Below, piece after piece: positions 41,150 to 51,303 of a DNA stretch of 64,000 nt (positions are counted from its first letter, which is position 1; each line of letters begins with the position of its first letter). The notes beneath the pieces were generated by a model, which was not told the origin of the DNA, searched no databases, and saw nothing but the letters and a program-made list of their open reading frames with translations. The DNA is from Pseudomonadales bacterium (GTDB lineage: Bacteria > Pseudomonadota > Gammaproteobacteria > Pseudomonadales > Pseudohongiellaceae), in assembly GCA_022819645.1 (NCBI GenBank), contig JAJEGU010000083.1, positions 37,405-101,404 of the forward strand, given 5' to 3'. The translations under genes were made by a program, and so were the position numbers.

Positions 41150-42358
41150 ATGCAACGGCGATACCTGGAGAATTTCCTGGCTCATTTCCGGCAGAACCGG
41201 CAAATGCTGCTGGTTTCCGGCCCAAGACAGGTGGGCAAGACGACTATCGCCCGGCAACTTGGCGAAAGCTTTGCTTCGGGAGAATATTTCAACTGGGACA
41301 ACCAGACCCATCGCGGGTCAATCCTTGACGGGCCGGAAGCCATCGCCGGGCTGCTGGGGCTTGACCGGCTGCTCGCCGAAAAACCCTTCTGCGCCTTTGA
41401 CGAACTGCACAAATACCGTGGCTGGCGGGACTTCCTCAAGGGGTTCTTTGACGTGCATGAAAACCAGGCACATGTTTTCGTTACCGGCAGCGCACGCCTC
41501 GACGTGTTCAAGCGCGCCGGCGACAGCCTCATGGGGCGCTATTTCCCCCACACGCTTCACCCGCTTTCGCTGGCGGAATGCCTGAACACGGGCGATACTG
41601 ACTCGCTGATTTCCTCACCCCGCCCCATCGACGAAGATCAATGGCGGGCGCTGTGGCGGTATGGTGGCTTTCCCGAACCTTTCCTCAAGACCGATGACCG
41701 CTTCCACAGGCGCTGGAAAAAACTGCGCAATGAACAATTGCTGCGGGAAGACCTGCGCGACCTGACCAGAATCCAGGAACTCGGCCAGGTGGAAATGCTG
41801 GCGATCAATCTTGCAAGACACGTCGGCCAACTTACCAGTCATGCAAAGCTGGCGCGCGAAGTCCGCGCGTCTGTGGACAGCATCCGCCGCTGGACCGCCG
41901 TGCTTGAGTCGCTGTATTACTGTTTCAGTGTGCGCCCCTGGTATCGCAATGTGACCCGCGGCTTGCGCAAGGAACCCAAATTCTATCTCTGGGACTGGTC
42001 CCAGATCGAAGACCCCGGCGCCAGGGCGGAAAACCTCGTCGCCAGCGCCCTGCTGAAGGCCACCCACTGGTGGACCCAGGCCGGCCACGGCGAATTCGGA
42101 CTGCATTTCGTCAGGGACAAGCAAAAACGCGAAGTGGATTTCCTCGTCACCCGGGACCAGCGCCCCTGGTTTCTCGCCGAAGTCAAAACCAGCGGCCAGA
42201 CGGATCTCTCCAAATCCCTCCCCCTGTTTCAATCCCAAACCGGCGCCAGCCACGCCTTCCAAATCGCATTCGACCTCGATTACATCCAGGCCGACTGCTT
42301 CGAGCGCAACAAGCCCACAATCGTCCCCGCCAGGACATTCCTTTCGCAGTTGGTTTAG
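41150..42358 (+). CDS. AAA_14/DUF4143 family ATPase
   Basis: 402 residues from ATG 41150 (the frame extends to TTG 41129). Walker A GPRQVGKTT, Walker B region FCAFDELHKY, sensor VTGSARLDVF. The C-terminal part has a winged-helix segment (HAKLAREVRASVDSIRRW) and a PD-(D/E)XK-like end: EVDFLVTRDQ then FLAEVKTS. It is related to 5485-6729 and 42466-43629 but with a different middle region. It starts 48 bp from the divergent toxin gene's outer ATG, so promoters there must be close or shared. Role unknown; such ATPases are frequent in defence and mobile regions. Confidence 0.85.
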   Translation: MQRRYLENFLAHFRQNRQMLLVSGPRQVGKTTIARQLGESFASGEYFNWDNQTHRGSILDGPEAIAGLLGLDRLLAEKPFCAFDELHKYRGWRDFLKGFFDVHENQAHVFVTGSARLDVFKRAGDSLMGRYFPHTLHPLSLAECLNTGDTDSLISSPRPIDEDQWRALWRYGGFPEPFLKTDDRFHRRWKKLRNEQLLREDLRDLTRIQELGQVEMLAINLARHVGQLTSHAKLAREVRASVDSIRRWTAVLESLYYCFSVRPWYRNVTRGLRKEPKFYLWDWSQIEDPGARAENLVASALLKATHWWTQAGHGEFGLHFVRDKQKREVDFLVTRDQRPWFLAEVKTSGQTDLSKSLPLFQSQTGASHAFQIAFDLDYIQADCFERNKPTIVPARTFLSQLV

Positions 42359-42465
42359 CGGGATGTTGAAACTCCGCACCTGACAGTGGTAGCGAGACTG
42401 GCTCGGCAAACAGAAAAACGTAAATTATCCTTGTAAATTGAACGGTAATCGCTCAATATCCGCAG

Positions 42466-43629
42466 ATGAAAGAGATTTCCAGGACATCGCACGAGCGGCG
42501 TCTGATCAGGTTGCTGCGGGAAAATCCGGTGGTGGCGCTGCTCGGAGCGCGGCAGGTGGGCAAGACGACGCTTGCCAATGCCTTGATGCGCGGCTGGAAC
42601 GGAGAAGCTACCCGGTTCGACCTCGAAGACCCCCGTGACCTTGGCCAACTTGACGAACCGATGCTGGCGCTTGAACCGTTGCGCGGATTGATCGTCATTG
42701 ACGAGGTACAACTTCGTCCGGAGTTGTTTCCCGTATTGCGGGTGCTGGCGGATCGCTCCCCTTCGCCGGCCAGATTCCTGGTTCTGGGCAGCGCCTCGCC
42801 GGAATTGCTGCGTCAGGGATCGGAATCGCTGGCCGGCCGCATCGCCTTTCACGAATTGCCCGGATTCGACATGGCGGAGATCGGGCCGGAAAACTGGCGG
42901 CGACTGTGGTTGCGGGGCGGATTTCCCCGGGCCTATCTGCCGGACACCCACCGGCAGAGCGTCGAATGGCGGCGAAACTTTACCCGCACATTTCTGGAAC
43001 GGGATTTGCCGGGCCTTGGATCCAACATCCCATCCCGCACCATGGGGGACTTCTGGACCATGCTTGCCCATTATCACGGCCAGACCTGGAACGGGTCGGA
43101 GATCGGGCGCGCTTTCGGCGTTTCCCACACTGCCGTGCGCCGTTATCTCGATTTGCTGGGTTCGACTTTCATGGTGCGTCAATTGCGGCCATGGACCGTC
43201 AATCCCGGCAAGCGAATCGTCAAATCGCCGAAGGTTTACATCGCGGACTCAGGCTTGCTCCACAGCCTGCTCCGGGTAACAACGCCCCGGGAACTCGCCG
43301 GGCATCCCAAGGTCGGCGCGAGCTTCGAAGGTTTCGCGCTCGAGCAGGTGCTGCGTCTGCTCGAAGTTCCTCCCGGCGACGCCTGGTACTGGGCGACTCA
43401 GGGCGGCGCCGAACTCGACCTGCTGGTAAGCCGCGGGACGCGCAGATTCGGCTTTGAGTTCAAACGCACCGACGCCCCGAAGCGCACCCGCTCCATGCTT
43501 TCGGCGCTGGAGACTCTCGAACTCGAACGCATCGACGTCATCTACCCCGGCGACCGCGTCTACCGCCTGCACGAGCGAATCCGGGCGGTTCCGCTTGCCA
43601 CGCTGGCAGAGGAGGTCGCTTTACGATAG
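42466..43629 (+). CDS. AAA_14/DUF4143 family ATPase
   Basis: 387 residues. Walker A GARQVGKTT (about 27-35), Walker B GLIVIDEVQ (about 77-85), sensor VLGSASPELL, then ESLAGRIAFHEL. Winged helix GRAFGVSHTAVRRYLDLL and the DUF4143 end with ELDLLVSRG and FGFEFKRTD, an intact-looking D...E-K nuclease-like motif. The second of two adjacent DUF4143 ATPases, 107 bp after the first, but the two are not close enough to be a recent tandem duplication. Function unknown. Confidence 0.85.
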   Translation: MKEISRTSHERRLIRLLRENPVVALLGARQVGKTTLANALMRGWNGEATRFDLEDPRDLGQLDEPMLALEPLRGLIVIDEVQLRPELFPVLRVLADRSPSPARFLVLGSASPELLRQGSESLAGRIAFHELPGFDMAEIGPENWRRLWLRGGFPRAYLPDTHRQSVEWRRNFTRTFLERDLPGLGSNIPSRTMGDFWTMLAHYHGQTWNGSEIGRAFGVSHTAVRRYLDLLGSTFMVRQLRPWTVNPGKRIVKSPKVYIADSGLLHSLLRVTTPRELAGHPKVGASFEGFALEQVLRLLEVPPGDAWYWATQGGAELDLLVSRGTRRFGFEFKRTDAPKRTRSMLSALETLELERIDVIYPGDRVYRLHERIRAVPLATLAEEVALR

Positions 43630-43690
43630 CCGCGAAATCGGCTGTTATACTTCGGGATCCTGTCGCGGTAGATCAGGCTGGATACGACCC

Positions 43691-44878
43691 ATGAGAAGCG
43701 AGCGGGATGCGCCTTATGTCTTTGTCGGCCGTGAAGCTGAACTGCAACGGCTGACCGGCCTCGCAGGGAGAATCCTGGAACAGGGCGAGAATCTCGCCGG
43801 GATTTCACTGGTGGATGGAATTCCCGGCATCGGCAAAACACACTTTCTCGATGCCCTGCATCGGCGGCTGCGGCGGGAATTTTCCCCAAGGGGAGTGCGC
43901 GTTGCCAGGGCGAGAACGAATGGCGCCCTGCTCCCCGGCAACAACGAGTCCCTGTTCAGCATGCTCGCCCTTCCGGCCGCGCCGCGGCAATCCGTACTGG
44001 AGAAAGTGGGGAAGTACGTTGGAGACTTCTCCTTCTCCCTGCTGGGAACCGGATTCAACATGAAACTGCTTGAGGGCAGGGACTTTCGTATCCGGGATAT
44101 TGACGCCGAACTGCGGCGAACCGTGGCCGAAGGCTGGTGGCGCGACACGCTCTTGCTCGTCACCGTGGATGAGGTCCAGAATGCGACAGGCGAGGCTGCC
44201 AGAACCGCCCTCAATCGCCTGCAAGCGGGTTTTCCCGACATTCCGATGATGGTTGTGTGCGCGGGATTGCCGAACTCCAGACACGTGCTTCGCGAGATGG
44301 GAATTTCCCGCAGAGCGGTGAATCTGACCCTGCCCACGCTTTCACCCGACGAAGCCCGCAACGGATTCAGCCAGGGCCTGCCGCTCGCCTTGAGTGAACG
44401 CGGCCTGAACGACACGCCGGTTGCGGAACACCTGCCCCTGGAAGCACAGCAGGAAATCGCAGACCAGGCCCAGTGCTTTCCGAGACACTTGATGATTGCG
44501 ATCGAAACCACCGCGGACTCGATTCTGGGATTTGTCCGGGACGGTGAAGATTTTTCCGTTGCGGCAATCAGCGAAATGATCAGCGAAGAGCGCGGCAAGT
44601 ACTACGCGGAGCGGGTTTCGGCAACCGGCCAGTATTCCGGGACATTCATGGCCCTTGCAGAACAGATGAACAGGCGGAGCAGTGCGGTTGACGCCGGACT
44701 TGCGGAACAACTTGTCAAGGATTCCGCTCGACTTGAGTCCGGCCAGACCCCGCGGGATGTGCTGGCAACCGCAGTCGGAGCGGGCCTGTTCGTTTATGAC
44801 GAGCAATCCGAAACTTATGCGCCGGGCATACCGTCGATGATTTCCTGGCTGCTTGACAAAGCGGCCTCCCGAGCCTGA
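43691..44878 (+). CDS. AAA_16-like ATPase of unknown function
   Basis: 395 residues from ATG 43691. FVGREAELQRL and Walker A DGIPGIGKTHFLDAL (about 47-55), Walker B LLLVTVDEVQ, sensor MMVVCAGLPNS, then LTLPTLSPDEARN. This is the ORC/STAND-like arrangement (AAA_16), ending in a probable winged-helix region. A TATACT box and small hairpin (AGCCG/CGGCT) lie in the 61-bp gap before it, so it may have its own promoter. The protein has no transmembrane segment and no obvious effector domain; ATPases of this kind can sense or load on DNA, but nothing here shows a target. Confidence 0.75.
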   Translation: MRSERDAPYVFVGREAELQRLTGLAGRILEQGENLAGISLVDGIPGIGKTHFLDALHRRLRREFSPRGVRVARARTNGALLPGNNESLFSMLALPAAPRQSVLEKVGKYVGDFSFSLLGTGFNMKLLEGRDFRIRDIDAELRRTVAEGWWRDTLLLVTVDEVQNATGEAARTALNRLQAGFPDIPMMVVCAGLPNSRHVLREMGISRRAVNLTLPTLSPDEARNGFSQGLPLALSERGLNDTPVAEHLPLEAQQEIADQAQCFPRHLMIAIETTADSILGFVRDGEDFSVAAISEMISEERGKYYAERVSATGQYSGTFMALAEQMNRRSSAVDAGLAEQLVKDSARLESGQTPRDVLATAVGAGLFVYDEQSETYAPGIPSMISWLLDKAASRA

Positions 44879-44977
44879 TTCCCGTTGCCGCTGTCTCCGC
44901 CCGGCAATTGCCAATCGGCGGAGAAACTGGAAATATTGGCGTTTGCGCGGGCTGTTACGCTTTGGGGCCAACATCAG

Positions 44978-46258
44978 ATGACAAGAAATCGAATGGGATC
45001 GTTCCGTAAAGGCCTGGTTTCCTGCCTGCTGCTCGCCCTTGCGGGCGCGGCGCAGGCCCAGGGCGACGCGCTGCCCCTGCCGCTCGATGATGTGCGGCTG
45101 TTCACCGAGGCGCTGGACCGGATTCGCATGTCCTATGTGGAGGAAGTCGATGATCGCACCCTGCTGGAAAATGCGATTCGCGGCATGCTGTCCAATCTCG
45201 ACCCGCATTCCGGTTTCGTCGAAGGACGCGAATTCGACGTGCTGCAGGAGACCACCACCGGCGAATTCGGCGGCCTCGGGGTCGAAGTGGGCCAGCGGGA
45301 CGGCTATATCCTGATCATCGCCCCCATCGACGACACCCCCGCCCAGCGCGCTGGCGTCCGCACCGGGGATCTGATCATCGCCATCGACAATCAGCCGGTG
45401 CGCGACATGCTGCCGGAAGACGCCGCCAGCCTCATGCGCGGCGAACCCGGAACCGATGTGACGATCACGGTTTCCCGGGACGGGCTGGAGCCTTTCGATC
45501 TGGAGATCACCCGGGAAGTCATCGCCGTCAACAGCGTTCGCAGCCGGATGCTCGAGCCGGGCTACGCCTATGTGCGAATTCCGGTTTTCCAGCTCAATAC
45601 CGGGCGCGATTTTCAGGACGAAATCACCAGCCTGCTCGGTGAAGGGGACAACCTCAAGGGCATGGTGCTCGACCTGCGCAACAATCCCGGCGGCGTCCTG
45701 CGGGCCTCGGTGGAAGTCGTTGACGCCTTCATCGACTCCGGCAGGGTGGTGTATACCCGGGGCAGGATGCGGGAATCGGCAACCGAGTATTTCGCCGAGG
45801 CGGCCACCGTGGCCCCCGAGTTGCCGCTCGTCGTGCTGATCAACGGCGGCTCGGCTTCCGCGGCGGAGATCGTCGCCGGCGCCCTGCAGGACCATGGCCG
45901 CGCCGTGGTGATGGGAACCCGCAGTTTCGGCAAGGGTTCGGTGCAATCGGTATTGCCGCTGGACGGGGAACGGGCGATCAAGCTGACGACATCGCTCTAT
46001 TACACCCCCGAGGGCCGCTCGATACAGGCCCAGGGCATTGAGCCCGACATCGTGGTGGAAGAAGCCTTCATTACCCGCCGCTCGCGCAATGTGGCCCAGT
46101 TCGCCGAAGCCGACCTGTCCGGCAGCCTCGAAAATGAAGCCGGCGCGGGGCGGAACGCCGCCACGCTGGTTTCCGCCGCCGAGGTCATCAGCACCGACTT
46201 CCAGCTCAATGAAGCTCTCAATCTGCTGAAAGGCCTCAATACCCTGCGGCCGCGCTGA
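44978..46258 (+). CDS. ctpA: Carboxyl-terminal processing protease, S41 family
   Basis: About 426 residues. The N-terminus MGSFRKGLVSCLLLALAGA ending AQA is a signal peptide, so it is periplasmic. Prc-type N-terminal helices (RIRMSYVEEVDDRTLLENAI, SNLDPHSGF), a PDZ domain (about 85-165; GGLGVEVGQRDGYILI, AQRAGVRTGDLIIAIDN) and the S41 core follow: MVLDLRNNPGGVL, catalytic Ser in NGGSASAAEIVAGAL and Lys in FGKGSVQSVLPL. It degrades or trims periplasmic proteins from the C-terminus. ATG 44978 is chosen; ATG 44993 is equally plausible. It converges on hisF, 15 bp apart. Confidence 0.93.
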   Translation: MTRNRMGSFRKGLVSCLLLALAGAAQAQGDALPLPLDDVRLFTEALDRIRMSYVEEVDDRTLLENAIRGMLSNLDPHSGFVEGREFDVLQETTTGEFGGLGVEVGQRDGYILIIAPIDDTPAQRAGVRTGDLIIAIDNQPVRDMLPEDAASLMRGEPGTDVTITVSRDGLEPFDLEITREVIAVNSVRSRMLEPGYAYVRIPVFQLNTGRDFQDEITSLLGEGDNLKGMVLDLRNNPGGVLRASVEVVDAFIDSGRVVYTRGRMRESATEYFAEAATVAPELPLVVLINGGSASAAEIVAGALQDHGRAVVMGTRSFGKGSVQSVLPLDGERAIKLTTSLYYTPEGRSIQAQGIEPDIVVEEAFITRRSRNVAQFAEADLSGSLENEAGAGRNAATLVSAAEVISTDFQLNEALNLLKGLNTLRPR

Positions 46259-46273
46259 GCACAGGCCGGGTTG

Positions 46274-47044
46274 CTACAGCCGCACTTCAATGCCGCAGTC
46301 GGCCATGTGTTCCTTGGCCTGCCTGATGGTGAACTCGCGGAAGTGGAAGATACTCGCGGCGAGCACCGCATCGACGCCGCCTTCGAGTACGCCCGCGGCC
46401 AGATGTTCGAGCGCGCCCACTCCGCCGGAGGCGATTACCGGGACTCGAACGGCACCGCTGACGGCGCGATTGAGCCGGTTGTCGAATCCTTCCTTCGTGC
46501 CGTCGCGATCCATGCTGGTGAGCAGGATTTCGCCGGCGCCATAGTCGACCATGCGGGCGCACCATTCGATGGCATCGATTCCGGCAGGCTTGCGGCCGCC
46601 GTGGGTGAAGATTTCCCATTTCGGCTCGGCCCCGCCCGTCGTCTGTTTGGCGTCCACGGCAACGACGATGCACTGTGAGCCGAAACGCTCGGCGGCGGTG
46701 CGCACGAAAGGCGGATCGAATACCGCGGCGGTATTGATGGCTACCTTGTCGGCGCCGGCGTTGAGCATCATGCGGATGTCTTCGAGGGTGCGGATACCGC
46801 CGCCGACGGTGAGCGGAATGAAAACCTGGGCGGCGATGTCGCCCACGGTTTCGACCGTGGTCGCGCGTCCTTCGTGGCTCGCGGTGATGTCGAGGAAGGT
46901 GACCTCGTCCGCGCCTTCGTCGCAATAACGTTTCGAGACTTCCACCGGGTCGCCGGCATCGCGGATGTCGACGAAACGCACACCCTTGACCACGCGGCCG
47001 TTGTCGCAGTCGAGGCAGGGGATGATGCGCCTGGCGAGTCCCAT
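46274..47044 (-). CDS. hisF: Imidazole glycerol phosphate synthase, cyclase subunit
   Basis: 256 residues, (beta/alpha)8 barrel. [20 protein letters not shown] (catalytic Asp11), [27 protein letters not shown] (Asp130) and [14 protein letters not shown] identify it. It receives ammonia from HisH and closes the imidazole ring, releasing AICAR. ATG 47044 is 4 bp after the hisA stop. It is the last gene of hisB-hisH-hisA-hisF; no hisI/E follows inside the window, because ctpA converges directly. Confidence 0.97.
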   Translation of the reverse strand: MGLARRIIPCLDCDNGRVVKGVRFVDIRDAGDPVEVSKRYCDEGADEVTFLDITASHEGRATTVETVGDIAAQVFIPLTVGGGIRTLEDIRMMLNAGADKVAINTAAVFDPPFVRTAAERFGSQCIVVAVDAKQTTGGAEPKWEIFTHGGRKPAGIDAIEWCARMVDYGAGEILLTSMDRDGTKEGFDNRLNRAVSGAVRVPVIASGGVGALEHLAAGVLEGGVDAVLAASIFHFREFTIRQAKEHMADCGIEVRL

Positions 47045-47048
47045 GGCC

Positions 47049-47786
47049 TCAGTCCGCCTCCCGCTGGGCCTCGGCGAGGTCGAGAGCGCCTTCATACAGC
47101 GCCCGGCCCGCGATCACCCCCATGATGCCCGCGCCGCCGCAGGCCATGGCCGCCTGCTTCAGGCGCGTGATATCGCCAAGATCGGTTACGCCGCCGGATG
47201 CGATCACCGGAATCCGCGATCCTGACGCCAGCGCCGCGGTGGCTTCCACATTGACCCCCCGCATCATGCCATCCCGGGCGATGTCGGTGTACACGATTGC
47301 GCTGGCGCCGACGGTGGCAAAGCGGGCGGTCAGGGAAACCGCGCTGAGTTCGCTCACTTCCAGCCAGCCTTCGGTCGCCACCATGCCGTCTTTGGCGTCG
47401 ATGCCGATAATGACCTGGCCGGGAAAACGCCGGCAGGCTTCAGCGGCGAATTCCGGCTCGCGCACTGCCGCGGTGCCGATGATGATGAAGCGGACACCGG
47501 CTGCAATATACGATTCGGCGGTTCGCAGGTTTCGAATCCCGCCGCCGATTTGCAGCGGCAGGTCCGGGTACTTTTTCACGATGGCCTCGACGATGTCCGC
47601 ATTCACTGGCGCGCCCGCGACAGCGCCGTCAAGGTCCACCACATGCAGGCGTCTGGCGCCCTGATCCCGCCACTGGCCCGCCATGGCCACCGGGTCCCGG
47701 GAAAATACCGTGGTCTCGTCGAAGCGGCCCTGGCGCAGGCGCACGCATTCGCCGTCCTTGAGGTCTATTGCGGGGATAACCAGCAT
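47049..47786 (-). CDS. hisA: ProFAR isomerase HisA
   Basis: 245 residues, barrel related to His[19 protein letters not shown] (catalytic Asp8), [32 protein letters not shown] (second Asp) and [12 protein letters not shown] match HisA rather than TrpF/PriA. It isomerises ProFAR to PRFAR in the fourth step of histidine synthesis. It sits 9 bp after hisH and 4 bp before hisF in the same operon. Confidence 0.97.
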   Translation of the reverse strand: MLVIPAIDLKDGECVRLRQGRFDETTVFSRDPVAMAGQWRDQGARRLHVVDLDGAVAGAPVNADIVEAIVKKYPDLPLQIGGGIRNLRTAESYIAAGVRFIIIGTAAVREPEFAAEACRRFPGQVIIGIDAKDGMVATEGWLEVSELSAVSLTARFATVGASAIVYTDIARDGMMRGVNVEATAALASGSRIPVIASGGVTDLGDITRLKQAAMACGGAGIMGVIAGRALYEGALDLAEAQREAD

Positions 47787-47795
47787 TCTGCTTCC

Positions 47796-48452
47796 TCAGG
47801 CTTCACCGGACCACAGCAGAAAGTTTCCAAGCAGGCGCAATCCCGCCTTCTGGCTTTTTTCCGGATGGAACTGGGTGGCGAAGATGTTGCGGGCGGCAAT
47901 GGCGGCGACCATTTCCTTGCCGTAGCGGGATGCGCCGGCGACGAGGTCGTCCCGGTCAGTCTCCACATAATAGCTATGCACAAAATAGAATCGGCTGTCA
48001 TCGGGAATGCCTTCCCACAGGGGATGCGCGCGGGTCTGGCGCACTTCATTCCAGCCCATGTGGGGCACTTTCAGCCTGGCGCCCGCCGCATCGCGCAGTT
48101 CTTCGCCAAAATACCTTACCTGCCCCGGAACCAGGCCGAGGCAATCGACGCCGCCGTTTTCCCCGGAATACTCCATCAGCGCCTGCATGCCGACGCAAAT
48201 GGCGAGAACCGGGCGGGTCTGCATGGCTTCGGCCACCATCTCCCCCACATTGAGCCGGTTGATTTCCGCCATGCAGTCGCGAATCGCGCCGACGCCGGGA
48301 AAAATCACCCGGTCCGCCCGGGCGATGGTCCGCGCATCCGCGGTCACCGCCACTTCGGTCTCAAGGGAAAGCTCGCGCGCCACATGCTCCACAGCCTTGG
48401 CGACGGAGTGCAAATTGCCCATTCCGTAATCGATGACTGCCAGCGTACTCAT
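47796..48452 (-). CDS. hisH: Imidazole glycerol phosphate synthase, glutaminase subunit
   Basis: 218 residues, class I glutamine amidotransferase. [16 protein letters not shown] start, nucleophile Cys in [11 protein letters not shown], catalytic His and Glu in [13 protein letters not shown]. It makes ammonia from glutamine for HisF. Somewhat longer than the usual 200 residues but without an extra domain. It follows hisB after a 70-bp gap. Confidence 0.96.
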   Translation of the reverse strand: MSTLAVIDYGMGNLHSVAKAVEHVARELSLETEVAVTADARTIARADRVIFPGVGAIRDCMAEINRLNVGEMVAEAMQTRPVLAICVGMQALMEYSGENGGVDCLGLVPGQVRYFGEELRDAAGARLKVPHMGWNEVRQTRAHPLWEGIPDDSRFYFVHSYYVETDRDDLVAGASRYGKEMVAAIAARNIFATQFHPEKSQKAGLRLLGNFLLWSGEA

Positions 48453-48522
48453 GGGAATTGCTCTTTGATGCCGGACGGATGCGGGCGGGGTTCCCTGGCG
48501 TGAAGCGGCGGCGCAAGGCGAT

Positions 48523-49119
48523 TTACAGGCTGCCCTTGGTGGAGGGGATCACTCCCGCCGAGCGCGGGTCGAGCTCCACCGCCATGCGCAGGGCGCGACC
48601 GAATGCCTTGAAGATCGTTTCGATCTGGTGGTGGGCGTTGCGGCCGCGGATATTGTCGATATGCAAGGTGACAAAGGCGTGATTGACAAAGCCCTGGAAA
48701 AACTCGCGGAACAGGTCAATATCGAATCCGCCCACCACGGCCCGGGTGAAATCGGCGTGGTACTCGAGGCCGGGGCGCCCGGAAAAATCGATGACAACCC
48801 GGGACAGCGACTCGTCAAGTGGCACATAGGCGTGGCCGTAACGGCGGATGCCGGTCTTGTCGAGCGCCTTGCACAACGCCTGGCCGAGGGTGATGCCGAG
48901 GTCCTCAACGGTGTGATGGGCGTCGATTTCCAGATCGCCTTCGGCTTTGATAGTGAGGTCGATCATGCCGTGCCGGGCGATCTGGTCGAGCATGTGATTC
49001 AGAAAGGGCAGACCGGTCTCGGCCTCGAACCGGCCGCTGCCGTCGAGATCGAGCGACACGGAAATCTGCGTTTCCTTCGTTTTTCGCTGAACGCTGGCGC
49101 TGCGCGCTGGCTCGCCCAT
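48523..49119 (-). CDS. hisB: Imidazoleglycerol-phosphate dehydratase (monofunctional)
   Basis: 198 residues, only the dehydratase domain; no HisN-type phosphatase part as in E. coli HisB. Metal-binding His clusters are visible in [24 protein letters not shown] and [18 protein letters not shown]. It removes water from imidazoleglycerol phosphate. ATG 49119 (MGEPARS) fits the family. First gene of the his operon, divergent from the AsmA gene. Confidence 0.97.
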   Translation of the reverse strand: MGEPARSASVQRKTKETQISVSLDLDGSGRFEAETGLPFLNHMLDQIARHGMIDLTIKAEGDLEIDAHHTVEDLGITLGQALCKALDKTGIRRYGHAYVPLDESLSRVVIDFSGRPGLEYHADFTRAVVGGFDIDLFREFFQGFVNHAFVTLHIDNIRGRNAHHQIETIFKAFGRALRMAVELDPRSAGVIPSTKGSL

Positions 49120-49204
49120 GATTGCTTCTCGCCGGTCATGCCGGAACTGTCGCCCAGGAGGCTGCGCATTATAGCCCAATCATGGGACAGCCATGGATTT
49201 AACC

Positions 49205-49220
49205 GTCATTCTGCGCGCAG
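49205..49220. repeat. Family A half repeat
   Basis: GTCATTCTGCGCGCAG followed by GATGACGG, a truncated copy lying between hisB and the AsmA-family gene. Confidence 0.55.
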
Positions 49221-49391
49221 GATGACGGGGAACAAGGCGAGCATGGGAGGCGAGCATGGGACACCCACTTTGAACTCTCGCGTGCCGGAGGGCATTGGGC
49301 TACACTTCCGGAGTCTTGAACCATTGCCACACACTGCGGGGGACGCGCTGCAATGTGGCGAACCGATGGGACGACACACCAGAATCCGGGC

Positions 49392-51287
49392 ATGTTCAGT
49401 CGCTTGCGGAAAACTCTGTCTGGCATCGCAATTCTTGCGGTGGCGGGAGTCGTGGCGGTCTTGCTTTGGCTGGGCAGCCCGGGGAAGTATCGAACCCTGC
49501 TCGAAACCCATGTGGCTGCTGTAACCGGGCATGAATTGCAGGTGGCCGGCGCCATTGAACTCGACCTCTTGCCAGTGGCAAGACTTGCGCTGGAAGACGC
49601 CCGCCTTCGCAATCCCGCTTTCCCTCAAGAACTGGCCTCGGCTGGGCGCATCGAGATGGTTGTTGACCGCGGCGACCTGCTTCGCGGCGAATTGACCATC
49701 GGTGAAGTTCGAATCGAGGACTTCCACATCAACGCATTCGTGGGTGCTGCTGGCGACAGTATCTGGAGCGCGACGGCATCGGCAGAAGTTCTTCCCGCCA
49801 GGATTGTCGCCAGCAATGGCCGACTTGATTATCAGGATCTGGGCCGCAACCGGCGGCTGATGCTCAAGAACCTGGGCCTGGAATTCAATGGCCTCAACCT
49901 GCAAGGCGAAACCTTTTCCGCAATCTCCGATTTTGAACTCGAATGGTTTGACGCCAGCGACCAGCGTATTCGCGAAATGCCGGTTGGCCTGTGGGGCGAT
50001 ATCGCAGCCGACAGGGAGAGCGGTGAGTTGTCCATCGCGGATCTTGGCGTATTCAGCCCCCCGGTTCTGCTTGAGGGCCGCATTGAGGTCAGCGATTTTC
50101 GAGGCAATCCCCGCTATGAAGCGAACCTGGCCAGCGGCGAGTTCGACACCAGGGTGCTGCTGCAGAATCTCGGCTGGCTGCCTGAACCGGAACCGGCGCC
50201 GCTTTCCGTGCCCGATGGCGATGCGGATGAGGGCTTGCACACGGCGCTGGCGTTCGAAGTGACGGGAGACGCCAATGGCCTTGCTGCAAGCGCCGCCGTC
50301 AGCAGTTCCGCCGAGCCCTTGCTTGAGGCCGAAACCGAAATCCGATTCGCCAACGATCTGTCGCCGACCAATGTCCGTTACGAGATGGATATTGGAGAAC
50401 TCGATTTCGATGCGCTTCTCCATTCAGAAGCCGCCTCATCGGCGAACCATTCATCGCTTCCACAGGCCGTCGCGCCAAAGCCCCGCCGGGAGTTGCCCGG
50501 TCTCGAAAATCTCAACCTCAGCGGTTCGATCAGCGCAGATGCCCTGGGCCTGGGCCCGCTTCGCCTCGAAAACCTGGTGGTTTACACCAATATCGAGAAC
50601 CAGGTACTCGACGTGGAGGCGCCGCCAGTCGCCGCGCTTGGCGGCAATATCTCCGCCAATCTGCGCTGGAATGCCCGCAGCGGCGACCTCGCCAGCGAGT
50701 TCCACGGCGAGGAGCTGGCAATCGCCGATATCGCCCCCCTCATCACCCGGCTCGATGTGCTCACGGGGCGGCTGCAGATCGATGGTCTGCTCAGCGCCAA
50801 TGGCCGCTCCACGACCGAACTGCTTGAGGACCTGAGCGGCCATACCTCATTCGTGGTCAGCGAAAACCTGGTGAACATCGGCCTGATCAAGCAGATCTTC
50901 ACTTCCATCGCGGCGCTCAGTCCCACCGGAGAGACGATTCAGCAGTGGCCCGACCTGATTCGCTTTGCCGAAGTCAGTGGCGACCTCGCCCTCGACGGCG
51001 GCCTCGGCAGCGAGCATGGTTTCAACCTGCGCATGGACAACCTCAGCGCTGCCGGCACGGGGGTGGTCGATCTGCAAGAGGAGCGGTTCGACTATGCAAT
51101 CCTGCTGACCATGCTGGGTGAACCACTGATTCAGACGATTCCGGTAAGCAACAGCTACCAGGACCTGAGCTGGCCGGTGGAATGCTCGGCTTCCTTCGCC
51201 GCCGAACTCGTCCAGTTCTGCCGGCCGGACTTCACCGCGGTGCGCCAGATTTTTTCCCGCATCGGCGACAATGCCGGCGGCAACTGA
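49392..51287 (+). CDS. AsmA-family envelope protein
   Basis: 631 residues from ATG 49392. One N-terminal membrane anchor (GIAILAVAGVVAVLLWLGS) followed by an AsmA-like N-terminal domain (YRTLLETHVAAVTGHELQV then GAIELDLLPVARLALEDARL) and C-terminal AsmA_2 part (SGSISADALGLGPLRLENL, ITRLDVLTGRLQIDGLLSA, GTGVVDLQEERFDYAILL). AsmA proteins are periplasmic, chorein-like beta-helical proteins linked to outer-membrane lipid transport or assembly. The closing segment carries two Cys (WPVECSASF, VQFCRPDF). mutY follows directly, its likely ATG 16 bp after this stop; a synteny known in other gammaproteobacteria. Confidence 0.88.
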   Translation: MFSRLRKTLSGIAILAVAGVVAVLLWLGSPGKYRTLLETHVAAVTGHELQVAGAIELDLLPVARLALEDARLRNPAFPQELASAGRIEMVVDRGDLLRGELTIGEVRIEDFHINAFVGAAGDSIWSATASAEVLPARIVASNGRLDYQDLGRNRRLMLKNLGLEFNGLNLQGETFSAISDFELEWFDASDQRIREMPVGLWGDIAADRESGELSIADLGVFSPPVLLEGRIEVSDFRGNPRYEANLASGEFDTRVLLQNLGWLPEPEPAPLSVPDGDADEGLHTALAFEVTGDANGLAASAAVSSSAEPLLEAETEIRFANDLSPTNVRYEMDIGELDFDALLHSEAASSANHSSLPQAVAPKPRRELPGLENLNLSGSISADALGLGPLRLENLVVYTNIENQVLDVEAPPVAALGGNISANLRWNARSGDLASEFHGEELAIADIAPLITRLDVLTGRLQIDGLLSANGRSTTELLEDLSGHTSFVVSENLVNIGLIKQIFTSIAALSPTGETIQQWPDLIRFAEVSGDLALDGGLGSEHGFNLRMDNLSAAGTGVVDLQEERFDYAILLTMLGEPLIQTIPVSNSYQDLSWPVECSASFAAELVQFCRPDFTAVRQIFSRIGDNAGGN

Positions 51288-51303
51288 TTCCCCTGCGACG
51301 GCA

